A stretch of 64,000 bases of DNA. Source: Erigeron canadensis (Eukaryota; Streptophyta; Magnoliopsida; Asterales; Asteraceae). The position numbers and the translations under genes were made by a program. A model generated the notes under the pieces. The model saw only the letters and a program-made list of their open reading frames with translations. It was not told the DNA's origin and searched no databases. Positions 1 to 11,732 of this stretch are shown one piece after another; the stretch's first letter is position 1; every line of letters starts with the position of its first letter. Where the stretch lies: the NCBI RefSeq assembly GCF_010389155.1, contig NC_057768.1, forward strand, positions 17,605,664-17,669,663, read 5' to 3'.

Positions 1-1138
1 AATTCGTATAAAATTCTTATTCGTTGTGCATGTATCATGTTTGTTTTTTTTAATTTGTGCTTTTTAGATTGTTGGTTATGGATACAAACAGAATTGAAAC
101 CGATTTAATCGACTTTTTTTTTTTTTTTCTGGCGAGTGATTTCTAATTACTAATATTGTAACGGATAATTCACAGGTTGATAATTGTATATGGAAACATA
201 TCTAAGGAGCGACATACATTGAAGGAATATATTGAAAGTAGCAGACAATGTTCTAGTGATATAAAACAAGATGATAGATTTGCTAAGACGATTGAATTAG
301 AAAATTGTGTTTATGGCTCATGTTTTGGATACTTAAATATTACTCGTATTATATATTTTCAACAACTAATGTACGTAATTAAAGTTCTAACTTTACAACC
401 CCTTGTCTTCTTGTCTCTCATGATAATGTGATTAAAAATGGAAGTATTAAGTTTGGCAAATGTGTTGGCTTAGTTAAGTTAGAGTTTGCAAACGAGATTG
501 AACAAAGAAGAAGGTGAAGTTGCAAGCGAGAATATTAGACTATATAGTTGTTATTTTATTCATCATTCAATTCATCCTTATTCCACTATTATAACATACT
601 CACAACACTAAATGTATCAAGTTATGATGTTGTTTTACAACAGTTGAGGTCAACTTATATTTATATATTAGTTAGTTTGGGATTGAGGTATATGAATATA
701 TCGACGTGCCAACCCCCGACTTATTAATCTGAACACAACATAAATACCAATTCTAAAAAATATAATATTGTAGGAGTAATTGGCACACAAAAAAAAATTA
801 CCAGGTGACTTACATAACTCGGAACTTCCAATGAAAACATAATCGGGAAAGTAACTCAATCCACCCTCAAAACATTGCTTCTTCGAGAATTATTGTCATA
901 ACGATGGAACCTTTAAGATGTGTTACTAGATACTAATTATTAAAATGCCTTGACCCAAAATTCAGTATGCGTTAGTTAATGATATATTTTGCCAAACTTC
1001 CAATTCTTCTAATACAACTATCGTTGAAGTTGTTTTTTATGTTTGGTTTTATGTTAAAAGGGCCTAATTTGTTTCTATTTTGTTATTTAAAAGTATAGCA
1101 TATGTTATGTAGGTTACTTAAGTATTTTATTAGGTGTA

Positions 1139-1160
1139 ACCCGCATGGGTATTGCACTAG
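1139..1160 (+). mobile_element. Helitron-like 3' terminus
   Basis: The hairpin ACCC-GCAT-GGGT (1139-1150) is followed after six bases by CTAG (1157-1160) and then T. This matches the plant Helitron 3' signature: a short GC-rich hairpin about ten bases before CTRR, inserted ahead of a host T. The matching 5' end was not found in the window, so only the terminus is called. Confidence 0.5.
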
Positions 1161-1353
1161 TTATAGTTTGATTACAACTAATAATAACAACAATGATTAT
1201 CCTAATTATAGTTTGATTATAATTATTAATAACAACAATATTACAATTAGTTCGATTACAATATAAAATAAAATATTGATATAGATATTAATTTGTATTA
1301 ATCTAAATGTTGTAACCTCTATAACTTATAGCTAAATTTTGTTATTATAAAGT

Positions 1354-1484
1354 ATTAATTATTTTTGAATTGGATTAAAAGTGCAAATTAGTGATGGAAA
1401 ACCAAAAAATATAATTTATATTAATTATTTTTGAATTGGTTTAAATGTGTAAATTAGTGATGAAAAATCAAAAAGTGTAAATTA
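1354..1484. repeat. Two-copy tandem repeat, period about 66 bp
   Basis: Two adjacent copies start at 1354 and 1420. Each begins ATTAATTATTTTTGAATTGG and runs through a shared AAATTAGTGATG block. They differ by scattered substitutions. No function is evident. Confidence 0.6.
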
Positions 1485-2637
1485 ATTTAGACATGTGTTG
1501 ATTTAATTAATTTTGAGAAATTGAAAGCTGTGATTGGTCAATTGAAGTTAGGTAAGTTGCCTTTTAATATATATAAAAATAAAGATTTGCTAAGGTCAAC
1601 CTATCAACTAAATGAGTGAAATTAGTGAATTAATGTGATCGAGAATCAATGATGATATCTATTATAGTTCAACTTACTAGATTTTAGACCCGTGTTCGAT
1701 ATTGGACACGAGGTTTACGATATTATCAATATTGAATCTTCATACATTTAATTCATAAAAACTTATAATTTTGAAAATATACGGTTCTAAGTGTTATACT
1801 TTACAAGTTGTAGTACAATAACCACATGTTCGTCACTATCATTACATATTGATGGGATTGTTTGTCGTTGTCAATCCACAAGACACATGCTACAATAATT
1901 TCTCTATTATATAATTTTTTGAAACCAATTGTACTCATAATGTGATATTATTATGAAAGATTATTAAGAATTAAAATATAAACATACTTGTGATCCTGTA
2001 CTTGACATTTAAATATATGTGTTTGATCATGATACGACCCATAACATGAATATGTTTATTTTCAATCACTCTCTTATGATAATTAGATAACAATTAAGAT
2101 TGTTTTCATATTGTTTGATAACAATTTGGACTTTTGATTTGAGTGACAATATAAATACTTTTTGTAATGTTTTTAAAAAATTTAAGAAAAAAAATTCTCA
2201 AATTGATGGCTAAAAATAAATATAAAGTAAGTATTTAGGGTTAAAAAGTGTAAATTATTGACTGAAAACAAAAAAAGTGTAAATTGATGAGACTTTTTCT
2301 ACAAATTAATATAAATATCAATATAATAATATATTTGGATAATGATTATTAGGATTTTTAATTTATAGTTAATCTAAATGATGACATAAGCGAGAGTCAA
2401 TTTGATAAAATTGAGTGATTTGATTGGTTAATAAGTCATTAGTTCAACTGTCTTATAGTATATATTAAGATTAAGATTAGGATTAAGATTTTCTAATATA
2501 TATGTATAAAATTCTGTATATAGATAACCTAGATTTTGATTTGTTAATTGTTGTTGCTGGTATTATATGTTTAACTATCTTATATTTAAGTGAGTAATAT
2601 ATGGTTTCAACTTAGCTTTTTATATGTACAACAAGTA

Positions 2638-3240
2638 CTAATACCCGTACATCTTACGGTTGACAATAATATATCATCCGTACATCTTACGGTTGACAAT
2701 AACATATCATATAGTTGTTTTTTATATATGTGTTGGGTAACTAATTTAGTGATAAGTATCTATTTTTATGTAGTTATTATTTTATTATTTGTTTATGTTA
2801 TATGAAAATAAAAATATTCAAATAGTTGAATCTTAGACTATATAGATTTTCGTTGAAATTGAATATAAGAATAATAACAATAAAATTTTTAGTATAAGAG
2901 TTTTTACTTATATAATATATATAATTTTCTCTTATTAAGTTGAATATTTACTCCGTAATCTAATTTAATTATTAGCATTATTGAATTATTTTATAAATTT
3001 GATATATGGAAACTAGATTCAATAAAATAATAATGTCGTTCGAAAACCCAATGCAACAACAGTTATAATAAAACGATACATATATACAAAAATACATATC
3101 AGATTTATGAATTAGCATTAAATAAGGATTAGGTAAATTTAAATTAATATAAGTTTATCTAAAATATAAATAACACGTGTTGTGTAAGTAATACGCCAAG
3201 TGTCGATTAAAAAAAGTCTCAATCCTGTTTTATTATATTA
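2638..3240 (-). mobile_element. Helitron-like non-autonomous element H0
   Basis: Read on the minus strand, the 5' end (from 3240) is TAATATAATAAAACAGGATTG, close to the 5' ends of the two neighbours. The 3' end (2660 to 2638) is a CCGTA...TACGG hairpin followed by TATTAG, a decayed CTAG. There is no coding capacity. The 3' hairpin region is tandemly duplicated (2645-2710, period 33). It is the leftmost of three head-to-tail elements. The ends are diverged, so the boundaries are approximate. Confidence 0.45.
2645..2710. repeat. 33-bp tandem duplication containing a hairpin
   Basis: Two nearly identical copies (2645-2677, 2678-2710) each contain CCGTACATCTTACGG, able to fold as CCGTA/TACGG. 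This duplicates the hairpin part of a Helitron-type 3' end. Confidence 0.7.
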
Positions 3241-3806
3241 CTAGTTAATCAACCCGGGTTTAACCCCGGACATATTAATTAAAATTTTAAAATTATAAAT
3301 AATATTAAAAAAATATATATATATGATGTTTGTAATTAAAAAATTATAACTTGATATAAATCTAATAATTCAACTAACACAATAACTATGTATAGTTAAT
3401 AAATCACTAACACAATAATAATTTTTTAAAATAAAAATGACTACTGCATTAAGTAAATTAAAAAAAGACAAATATTATCCAAGATAGATTTTTTTTCTTT
3501 ATATAAATGATTGACTTGATATAAATCTAATAATTCAACTAACACAATAACTATATATAGTTAATAAATCACTAACACAATAATAATTTTTAAAATAAAA
3601 ATGACTACTACATTAAGTAAATAAAAAAAAGACAAATATTATCTAAGAGAGATTTTTTTTTCTTTATATAAATGATTAATACTTTTATTAAAAATTATGA
3701 CATCATAATTAAATAAAAAAATTTTAAGGTGAACTATGGATGTGCCACATCAAAAACTTCCTAAAACTACTTATAAAAAACAATCTTGTTTTATTATATA
3801 TAGAGA
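3241..3806 (-). mobile_element. Helitron-like non-autonomous element H1
   Basis: On the minus strand the element begins TCTCTATATATAATAAAAC at 3806, preceded by A. It ends with a CCGGGGTTAAACCCGG-type hairpin (about 3269-3253), twelve bases and CTAG at 3244-3241, followed by T. A TC start, hairpin plus CTAG end and A/T insertion are the Helitron signature. It is about 566 bp and non-coding, and its interior carries a 165-bp tandem duplication. It sits directly between H0 and H2 in the same orientation. Confidence 0.6.
3350..3679. repeat. Two-copy tandem repeat, period 165 bp
   Basis: Copies start at 3350 and 3515, both beginning CTTGATATAAATCTAATAAT. They stay nearly identical through a T-run and ATATAAATGATT. 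The repeat lies inside Helitron-like element H1. Confidence 0.8.
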
Positions 3807-3809
3807 TTA

Positions 3810-4651
3810 CTAGTCCTAATACCCGTACGATGTACGGTGGTTATATTATCATAAAGAAATTTGAATATGCTGTTACGTGATTCGTGAGTATGAAATAAAT
3901 TCTGGTTAAAGTAAACCGATAATGGAAGCTAAGTTATAATAAATATAATATATGTTTAGTTACGTTTTGGATTTACCTTAAATATTTATAATCACATCAA
4001 AATCAGAACTTGTAAGCATATTAAATTACAGCAAATAGCCTTTTGATTTTGGATCATAAACTCAAAATTTTAAAATCTTCATGGTAATAACTTATTAATA
4101 TAAGTAATAGAAGTAGAAAAAGTGAAAAAGAAAAGAACAATTTTATTAATGAGAAAACGATCAATCAAATAAGATTAAAATGTGTTCTGTATCTATAAGC
4201 TAAGAGTTGGAGAGTAATTCTAAGTCTAATTCGTAAATTGAATTTGTATACAATTAAAAAAAACTAATTTAACAAAATAAATAATTAAAAAGATACGTGT
4301 TTACACCATGTCATTTCAAGAACATCTCTTTATTGATAGATAATAATAATAATAAAAAAATAATAATAATACTAATGTAATATTAGATGCTAATATATAC
4401 GTAAGTTGATCTTTTAGTTAATATTATTTATATTTATTATTAAAGCTTTTCTAAATGTATCTCATATAGATATGGATAATAATATGAAAACATTATAACT
4501 TATAATAATTAGAATTATAGTCAAACACTAACAATATAGATGTCGGTTTAACTTTTCTTAATTTATTAGACTAAAAAGATATTTGTCGCTTTAAGATAGT
4601 GTCACGTGTCATTAAATAAAGGCTACAATCTTGTTTTATTTTATTGATAGA
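3810..4651 (-). mobile_element. Helitron-like non-autonomous element H2
   Basis: On the minus strand it begins TCTATCAATAAAATAAAACA at 4651, preceded by A. It ends with the hairpin CCGTAC-ATC-GTACGG (3837-3823), nine bases and CTAG at 3813-3810, followed by T. It is about 842 bp with no coding frame. Its 5' end shares AATAAAACAAGATTG with H1, so the two belong to related families. Confidence 0.6.
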
Positions 4652-4751
4652 TAAATATTTAAAAGAAGGAATGGGTTAAGGTATTTGGAGCTTTTTATTT
4701 GTCTCAATAGAAATTTAATTTATTATATCAAAAAGTACCAATTGTCATGTA

Positions 4752-4980
4752 CAGTAGAACCTCTATAATTTAATACTCGATAAATTAATAACCTTGATAA
4801 AACTAATAATTTGTCCGGTCCTAACTTGGGACCAATACAAAATTGGACCCCAATCAATAAAATAATAAGATAATAACTTTTTTAAACCCCAATGTAAATA
4901 TATTAGTCCCAATAAAACTATAAATTAATAATTCCTTAAATATATATCTAACATTGTGTAGTAAAAAAAGGAATCTATAG

Positions 4981-5011
<31 letters not shown>

Positions 5012-5581
5012 AACTTGGAATCTATATAGAGTTCATATTTAAATTTTTCTCATCACATTTAAGAGTTGAAGCATTGTCTTCTCGTATTGTAACAAAAAGT
5101 TGTGGAGTGTTGTTACTGGTGATTTCTTGAGAGTGTTTATTATTGTAGTTTGACTAACTTTCGGATCGAAAGTTTTGTCAACCCAATACACCAAATTTTG
5201 TTGAGTACACCCTTGATGATCTTTATTATACTTACATAACAATTTTCATTATTGATTGGTCATGGTTGTTTTTTTACACCTTCTAGTTTAGAAGCCATAG
5301 TTGATGTGATTTTAAAACTTTTCCTTGGACTATTTATAGCGAGAAATCTATAATCATGTAAATTGAACTATCTTTAATTCAAAACGTATAATGAACTTGA
5401 CAAGTTCATTTAATTTAATGTGTGAACATAAATTGAAAAAGGAAATTAAAAAGGGGAACTTTAAAGGTCATATATGAATATCTTTAAATTAATAGTTTAT
5501 TAATTTATCGATATAATGATATTTATTTAAATTTATAAAAAATCTTGGTCTCGACATTATTAATTTATAGAGGTTTTACTG
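4752..5581 (-). mobile_element. pogo-like (Tc1/mariner) transposon, internally degraded
   Basis: The left end CAGTAGAACCTCTATAA and the reverse complement of the right end CAGTAAAACCTCTATAA form terminal inverted repeats, flanked on both sides by TA (4750-4751, 5582-5583). These termini match the plant Emigrant/Lemi1 pogo-like family as I know it. The element is 830 bp, far shorter than an autonomous pogo element. It contains a 28-base T run near 4984-5011 and a fragment resembling a transposase N-terminus on the minus strand. Confidence 0.8.
5039..5242 (-). pseudogene. pogo/CENP-B-like transposase N-terminal fragment
   Basis: About 67 codons on the minus strand read through a helix-turn-helix-like stretch: LCKYNKDH, then CTQQNLVYWVDKTF, then KVSQTTIINTLKKS. 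Pogo-type transposases and CENP-B carry an N-terminal DNA-binding domain of this form, in which a residue pattern like QxxLxxWVxxKFxxxVSQxTIxxxL precedes a Lys/Arg-rich end. The upstream reading frame is closed by a stop a few codons before, and the DDE catalytic region is missing, so this cannot be a working transposase. It lies inside the terminal inverted repeats of the surrounding element, which supports the call. A short match to another helix-turn-helix family is possible. Confidence 0.6.
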
Positions 5582-5583
5582 TA

Positions 5584-6054
5584 AGTGGGTGATGATTTAA
5601 CGCAAGCAATTGAACTTAAATTAATCCGGAAACTAAAGCCCCTTGTTATTCCAATTGTTCTTTTTATGTGGATTATTATTTTATTTTATTTTTTTCAATT
5701 TTAGCCTTTCTATATCATATGCTAGTTTATCGGTATAATGTTTGTATAATGAATATATTAGGGCTTTGGCACTACATATACAAATTACCTACTGTGTGGA
5801 CAAAATCGCATATGTTTTTGGTTAATGGTAATATATGTTATGTATTATAAGGGTAGACGAACAAAACACTAAAATGTTAATTGTCAATATGCTATTATGA
5901 TGATTGATGGACTGATATCTTGTTGAAAATTACACAAGATTTTTTAAAGATAAAAAAATAAAAAAATTGTTGGAAGTTCGTATACTAAGTAAGCTATGTT
6001 ATAAATTGTAAATACATGTTGCTCCAACAATTTGTTTAATATGCATAATATGTT
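5584..6054. other. AT-rich spacer without a gene
   Basis: This lies between the pogo-like element and the SINE. One 60-codon frame (5668-5850) is only a hydrophobic translation of AT-rich DNA. I see nothing supportable here. Confidence 0.6.
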
Positions 6055-6073
6055 AGATGAATTACTATTATGG
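6055..6073. repeat. SINE target-site duplication, left copy
   Basis: Nineteen bases from AGATGAATTAC to ATTATGG are repeated exactly at 6279-6297, on the other side of the SINE. A long exact direct repeat flanking a poly(A)-tailed element is the mark of target-primed reverse transcription. Confidence 0.9.
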
Positions 6074-6278
6074 ACCACGGCTTCACAGCTCAGTGTTCAT
6101 CAGGGTTGGATAGAACCTTTGGATGGCTTGGACGTCACTAGTTCGATTCCCGCAAACAGGAGGTTTTCTCAATTTATTTGGGTTTCCTCCTGGAAGGCAT
6201 TAGGGGATGATCACGTCGCTGCCACCGATTGCAAAAGGTGGTACGATGAGTGATACTATTCGCAGTTCAAAAAAAAAA
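6074..6278 (+). mobile_element. tRNA-derived SINE
   Basis: A 205-bp element with an A-box-like AGCTCAGTGTTC (6087-6098), a canonical B box GTTCGATTC (6141-6149) and a 3' A run (about 6269-6278). It is flanked by a perfect 19-bp target duplication (6055-6073 and 6279-6297). SINEs are transcribed by RNA polymerase III from these boxes and mobilised by LINE proteins. The A-to-B spacing is longer than in a tRNA and there is no cloverleaf, so it is not a tRNA gene. The exact duplication suggests fairly recent insertion. Confidence 0.9.
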
Positions 6279-6297
6279 AGATGAATTACTATTATGG
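6279..6297. repeat. SINE target-site duplication, right copy
   Basis: Exact repeat of 6055-6073. Its first A may overlap the SINE A tail, so the boundary is uncertain by a base or two. Confidence 0.9.
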
Positions 6298-7184
6298 TAT
6301 TGCTTTCTAGTAGAGAAAGTTTAAAACATCATTTATTAAAATGGATTAGCATATACTAGAGTGGTATCTGCACGATGCGGCAGAACTTGAAAAAAAAATG
6401 GTGGTTAAGTGGCGATGTCATGTTATTACATAAATGTGTGCGATTCAACTGATGTGTTTTTTAGTCCAGCTGAAGTTGTAAATCGCCGTTGTTGTTTGCG
6501 GGGAGGGGTATTTATATTGATGTGTTATTAAATTCATTAACACAAAATATTTTGAACAATAATCTGTATGAAGCTATCAACATAACGATTGTTTATCTAA
6601 AAGTAAGGCAGATGCGGACAAAAATTTATAACGATGGATTAGTATCAATAAGTCAAAACACATAAATAACACTTTTTTTAAGGGTAATTTTGGTACTTGC
6701 ATGATGTATTGTGTGGTGGTAGTTTAAATGTAGAGAGTATATTTAGTAATTCAAAGGTCAATAGTTGGAATGGGGAGGGGGTAGTTTGTTTATATAGAGA
6801 GTATAGATTATTAACGATAGTTATTGTTGTAGTATAGTTATTTTATGGACACGATTTATTTCGGACCAGTGATGACATCACACAAATATATAGATGTTTA
6901 TCTAACACCGATACTTGATGAGATTCCTATGTAATTCATGCTTTAATAAGATGATGATTTTATGAGTAATATTGTGAAATGGCTATTGATTTATTGCCGT
7001 GTTCGGCCAAACAATATAATATAATTATGTTTCTCTGTTTTTTATTTTTGGGTTTTCTTTACTATGAAAATGGACTATTCGTGGTTTATTTGGGTATAAT
7101 GAGATATCTTAATAATTGATAAATGATAACTATATGAAACTTGAATTGTATGTTCATTTTATATGGTTATAGGCAAATGCATAC
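6298..7184. other. Intergenic spacer without a gene
   Basis: No frame longer than about 60 codons and no repeat ends are visible. I see nothing I can name. Confidence 0.5.
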
Positions 7185-8525
7185 TGATGAGCGTCCATTT
7201 TATGATAAAAACCTCTATCAAAGGCTTCATTTCAATGCTTAAATGAGTCATTATTCCGGAACTATCGGTACTTAATGGATTGTATGATTATGCAGGTTCA
7301 CGGAAGATGCGAAAGAGGGTAAATGATATCAAGTGACTCGAGAAGGAAGCATATGAAGTTACAAGACACAAGAAAGTGATTCGGGAGCTAAACGAAGACA
7401 CGTAAGTTGCAGCAGAGCCACCAGCACCGCTCCTCAACCACCAGCGCCGCTAGCCCATTCAAGCCCAGGACCAGCGCCGCTGGTTAGTCCAGTTCAGCAA
7501 CTGACTTTCACCTCTATTTAGCCGAATTAACCCTCAACACCCGAAAAGAGAGAGACGATTCAGCAGCCCTAGCCGCCCAACAACAACCCTAGATTGAGTT
7601 TGCAGATTCCAAGGTTATTCCTTTACTAGTGCTAGGCTAGTAGGCTGAATACTTGTTTGGATCGATGTGATCATGTAGACGCTTATTGTTTTACTGTGTT
7701 TGTTTAGATTCTGTTGGAGTGTGTTTTACTGTTTATCGTAGATCCATGTTTATTAGTAATTCATGTTGCTATTGGTTTTATATCTGAACATATTAGTTTA
7801 ATTCTGATGGTTGTCTATGATCATACATTAGGACTAATATGTTAGGACAAAAAATGACTAGTCGGTCTATAACTAGAAATAAAAAGTGATTCACTTGTAA
7901 CCGAGGGATCCAGAACCATAATAACTAGGATGAATTGAACATGAAGCTTAACAATGTCAGACGCAATCCTTTGACTTGTAACTTAGCACTGCGGCCACCA
8001 GAGAGAATTATATCTAGCCATGGCTTAACGGTTGGGTAATTAAAAGATAAATTAGTAACACAAACTTTACGTCATTAATGCTTAAACAATGAATCTAGCG
8101 AGAATTTGTTTATAGGGTAGAGTGAGTCTAGCGACAGCACTACCATTTAGGCGAAGTGAATCTAACAAGAATCTGAGTCGCGATGAAGTTTCCAACAGAC
8201 TAGCAAACCAGTAGGATAATATTTGGTCGTATCATGAGATCGGACAAGTATTTTAATTTAATTACTGTTATTAGCTTTTTCAAACTATTTTCAGACCTAG
8301 CCTCTCGCTGTAAAGCGGTTGCGGCTATTTTAATTTACTGTCAAGTATCAGTTTATTTGGAGTTAGTGACAAACCCCCAAAACAACTAGAATTATACATA
8401 TTACTAGATTAGGTAACGCAACACGTCCCTGCGAACGATCCTGTAGCTTATCACTAGACTATACTACACTGACCGGGTTCTCTGCTCGTTATGTGTGTCT
8501 AGGTTAGATAGTTACTTGTACAACA
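7185..8525 (+). repeat. Tat-lineage-like Ty3/gypsy LTR (solo or remnant)
   Basis: It starts TGATGAGCGTCCATTT, the type of start seen in Tat/Ogre-group LTRs, and ends near ACTTGTACAACA. Near the 3' end it carries a CACGTCCCTGCGAACGATCC block followed by ACTAGACTATACTACACTGACC, typical in style of LTRs in this group. A short GC-rich stretch with repeated CCAGCGCCGCT lies at 7430-7490. No internal region or partner LTR was found, and I could not identify a target duplication, so the ends are approximate. Confidence 0.45.
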
Positions 8526-10831
8526 TAAATAAGAATAAAAATGACACATCACATACTTAAGTATGTTAAATTATATGAAATCTCTAAAGGAACTACTGTC
8601 AGTTTATCAAGAGTATTTGATGTATTACATTTTCATAAATTATGTGACTTGTATCAAAGCACATGTGAGTTATATATAAATGAAAAGTTTATAAACCTAT
8701 ATTATTTGACTGATTGATTGGCATGACTGGTTAGACCATCCCGGGTTAATGATGATGCGAAATGTAAAGAAGAGTCAAGAAATTCTTCAAAGTGATTATA
8801 TAAATTGAGGTGATTTGATTTATAAGAAAGTATATGCCAAGTACGATAAGGATTGTATCCTTTTAAATTGTTGGAACATATGTAAAAGAGATGTAAGTAG
8901 GCCTATATATCGTCCATATTGACCATTTAGTGTTTTAAATCGATGCATCGTCTAAATGGGTCACCAACGTCGCAACATGATGTTTGCGTAATAAATTGCT
9001 CATCTTATAAGATTGGGAGCATGTTCCATATTGTATTGGCAATAATGATTATTGAGAGCAAATGAATTACTATAGATTAGGGCCATGTTATTATTTAACA
9101 TGTAATAATTTTGAACTCGCATCATGCCAAGAATTTATTGCGTTTCCTCCCCATTGAAATTGGTTTATGGTCAAAAAGCACATATGTCTCATAAGAGTTT
9201 TGAATGTGCAATATATAATTAAGTTGCTCCACCACAATGCACAAAAATGAGACTTCAAAGAATGTTTGAAATAATGTTGGGAAAATAGGTGTGCCTTGGA
9301 AATGTGTAGGCTCATGCGTTGATTCAGTTCGAAATTGTCTAATTAAACTAGACATTAGTATGGTTGTTTTGGGTATGAGTTAAAGCATGAAAGAGGTTTA
9401 CGTATTCAATAAAACTATGCTTGGGATATTTGTTTATGGCTTAAGTTTCTTATTGACATGATTTAGTTTTTCCAACATTAGGGGAAGATGTTCCCAACAT
9501 TAGGGAAAGATTGAAAGCAGCTGAAATGGGTAAGAATGAATTATTAAAGATCCTCACACCAACGAATATAAGCTTAAAGTTTGTGAGATAATTCATTCAG
9601 AATGTTTAGTAATTGCCAGCAATGTTAACTGACCAAAAAGCTGCTTATCCTCCGTTTGATATTGAGTCTACGCACATTCGAAAGTGGTAGACAAAAGTCG
9701 ATTCCAAATAAAAAGCCTCGAATGATAAGGAGCATAAAATTTAGATGGTTAAAGTCGAGGTAGAAAGACCCCGAAAGAGATTGATGTTGAGAAACTGAAC
9801 ATGGAGGTTTTTGAGAAACCCCGGGTACCTGCAAATAATTATATCTCAATGAGTTGTGACATGTCTAGAGAATTATGGAATCGAAAATATAAATATAAAC
9901 GACGTCGAGATTGATTGAATATGATAGTGCTAAGAGTATGTATAATGTTGAAGATCTTGAAAGCATGCATGCACATAAATTGATATGATATAAATGATTG
10001 GCCAAGATTAAAAGACGCTAGTAGTTTGGGACTAAAAGTCAATGCACTTGAAGGTGCAGAAATTATATGGTGGAAGCAACAATTGATAAATTAAAAGTTT
10101 GGCAATATGAGAAAATCTTGATTCGCGTGTAAAGGATATAAATAGAGATCATTTGATATTATTATTCATGAGGGATATAAAATGAATGAAACATGTCTCA
10201 TGATTTAGATTGCTTGAGACACGTGTGAAAAGTTCTTGAGAATAGAAAATATTATGTTTGAAACTTATAAAGAAATCCGGATATGAATATGAATATGATA
10301 TAAGTTTCATATATTTTGTTGATTTGAATATTAATGTATTCTGAGAGAGTGTCCAATGATGATTAAATAACTGAATGTGAAATAAAGAGGAGGTTTGTCT
10401 TGTTTATGAATCTTAGTGATAAATGACGTTTATGTTTATGAGATCAAATGATATTGTAATGCTCCTTTTGACTTTCAAGATAATGATCACCATGTTGAGT
10501 TTAAAGTGTCACTAAAGCACTAAAACTGAAGCAAAGAGATTTATTCTATTTAGACACTTCATATGCCTAATATCGAATATGTTTGGGAATGATAAGTATT
10601 TTAAGTGATGTGATCATGAGGGGGAGAAGATACGCATTGCACTCTTTTTCTCTTGAGCAAGGCTTTGTCCCATTGGGTTTTTCTGTCAAGGTTTTTAATG
10701 AGCCAATATCCCCAAGCGTATCAAAGAATTATGTACTCTTTTCCCTTTACTAGATTTTGTCCAATTGGGTTTTATCTAGTAAGGTTTTAACAAGGCATAA
10801 TGTCTTTAGTCAATGGACATCCATGGGGGAG
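8526..10831 (+). pseudogene. Highly decayed Ty1/copia pol body
   Basis: The + strand contains eroded pol fragments with many stops and frame changes. Near 8715-8770 translation gives HDWLDHPGLMMMRN, recognisable as the integrase zinc-binding segment (WHxRLGHPG... in family members). Near 8915-9010 fragments resemble the integrase core followed by an IIKL...LRAxF-like stretch. Near 10665-10830 the text around GGCTTTGTCCCATTGGGTTTT and TTAACAAGGCAT is the characteristic region just before the 3' LTR of many copia elements, leading into the purine tract ATGGGGGAG. No catalytic motif survives. This is an old element, much older than the Sireviruses to the right. The left limit is uncertain. Confidence 0.6.
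10824..10831 (+). other. Polypurine tract of decayed copia element
   Basis: TGGGGGAG lies directly before the LTR start TGTTATAAAT. A polypurine tract next to TG is the plus-strand priming site of LTR retrotransposons. Confidence 0.65.
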
Positions 10832-11030
10832 TGTTATAAATATTATATATGGAATGGATGTCCATTTATTGAATGGTAATCTTTTATATGATTAGGAGAT
10901 TGTTTTCTTAGAGAATACTCCAGCTTTTAACTATATATACCTGTTTATGAGATGAATAACATAACTCTCCATTCTTTCTATATCTCTTGTCTTATGTTCT
11001 TTATTGTTTTGTTTCTTTAGTTTTACAACA
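10832..11030 (+). repeat. 3' LTR of decayed copia element
   Basis: It begins TGTTATAAATATTATATA and ends TTTTACAACA, giving TGTT...AACA termini. It includes a TATATATAC stretch near 10932. No 5' partner is recognisable. Confidence 0.6.
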
Positions 11031-11316
11031 CATATGTGTCGTTTATGCAAACTTTTAACCGGGTTTATTATTATCTATTTATGTTCTTTTTTACACTTTT
11101 AGTTGTCTGTTAACATGCTTGGTTATTTTTATATCGCAAACATTTGAACGTAATTATGCTCGTAAATACGATCGTTGAAGCCGGCCTGCAATGCGGGCTT
11201 ATAGACCTACTAGTTAACATAAACGGTAAAAGCTAAAATGAAAATGGCCCAATGGGCCTCGCCTTTTATTTCAAACGCAGTCAAACTCTTATTCCACGTA
11301 AAAATCATTATAATAA
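11031..11316 (+). other. Spacer with Helitron-like 3' terminus at 11184-11213
   Basis: The hairpin GCCTGCA-A-TGCGGGC (11184-11198) is followed after eleven bases by CTAG (11210-11213) and T, as at Helitron 3' ends. The remainder shows nothing else that I recognise. Confidence 0.45.
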
Positions 11317-11732
11317 TCTCTCTATATAACTAAGAGAAGATATATTTTTTCCTATGTGGCACCCTCTTTTAAAAAACAACTAGGATTTTTGCTTAGTTGT
11401 CAAAATATTATAAATTTTGCTTATTTTTGGTTATTTTAAAATTTAACTTAGTGTTTAGTTAATATTAATATTTTTTTAACTAAAATAAATTATTTTTATC
11501 TACTAACCATCATTATGATTATTATTATTATTATATAGTTATAGTTATATACGAAGTACTAATAATTACCATATATGAGTATGATTTTTTTTAATTAACT
11601 TAGATATATCTCGATGCAAGTTTGAAAGTGTAAATTGAGAAAAACATTTAACCATGATCAATAATTTTGCAACCTTATAATTTACATTACTAAACTTTCA
11701 ATTATGGAATTTTTTTTAGGGAAAATTCCATA

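Larger units (their letters stand above)
1..2637. other. AT-rich intergenic DNA without a gene
   Basis: No open frame here has coding character; the few short ORFs are low-complexity translations of AT-rich DNA. The stretch holds a Helitron-type 3' end near 1139-1160, a two-copy tandem repeat near 1354-1484 and short reiterated TTTGATTA/AATAACAACAA blocks near 1165-1260. I see no RNA gene or promoter that I can support. Confidence 0.7.

Noticed and set aside
6032..6253. 73-codon frame, or a tRNA gene, at the SINE
   Set aside because: The A and B boxes belong to a SINE with an A tail and target duplication. No cloverleaf can be drawn, and the frame is chance.
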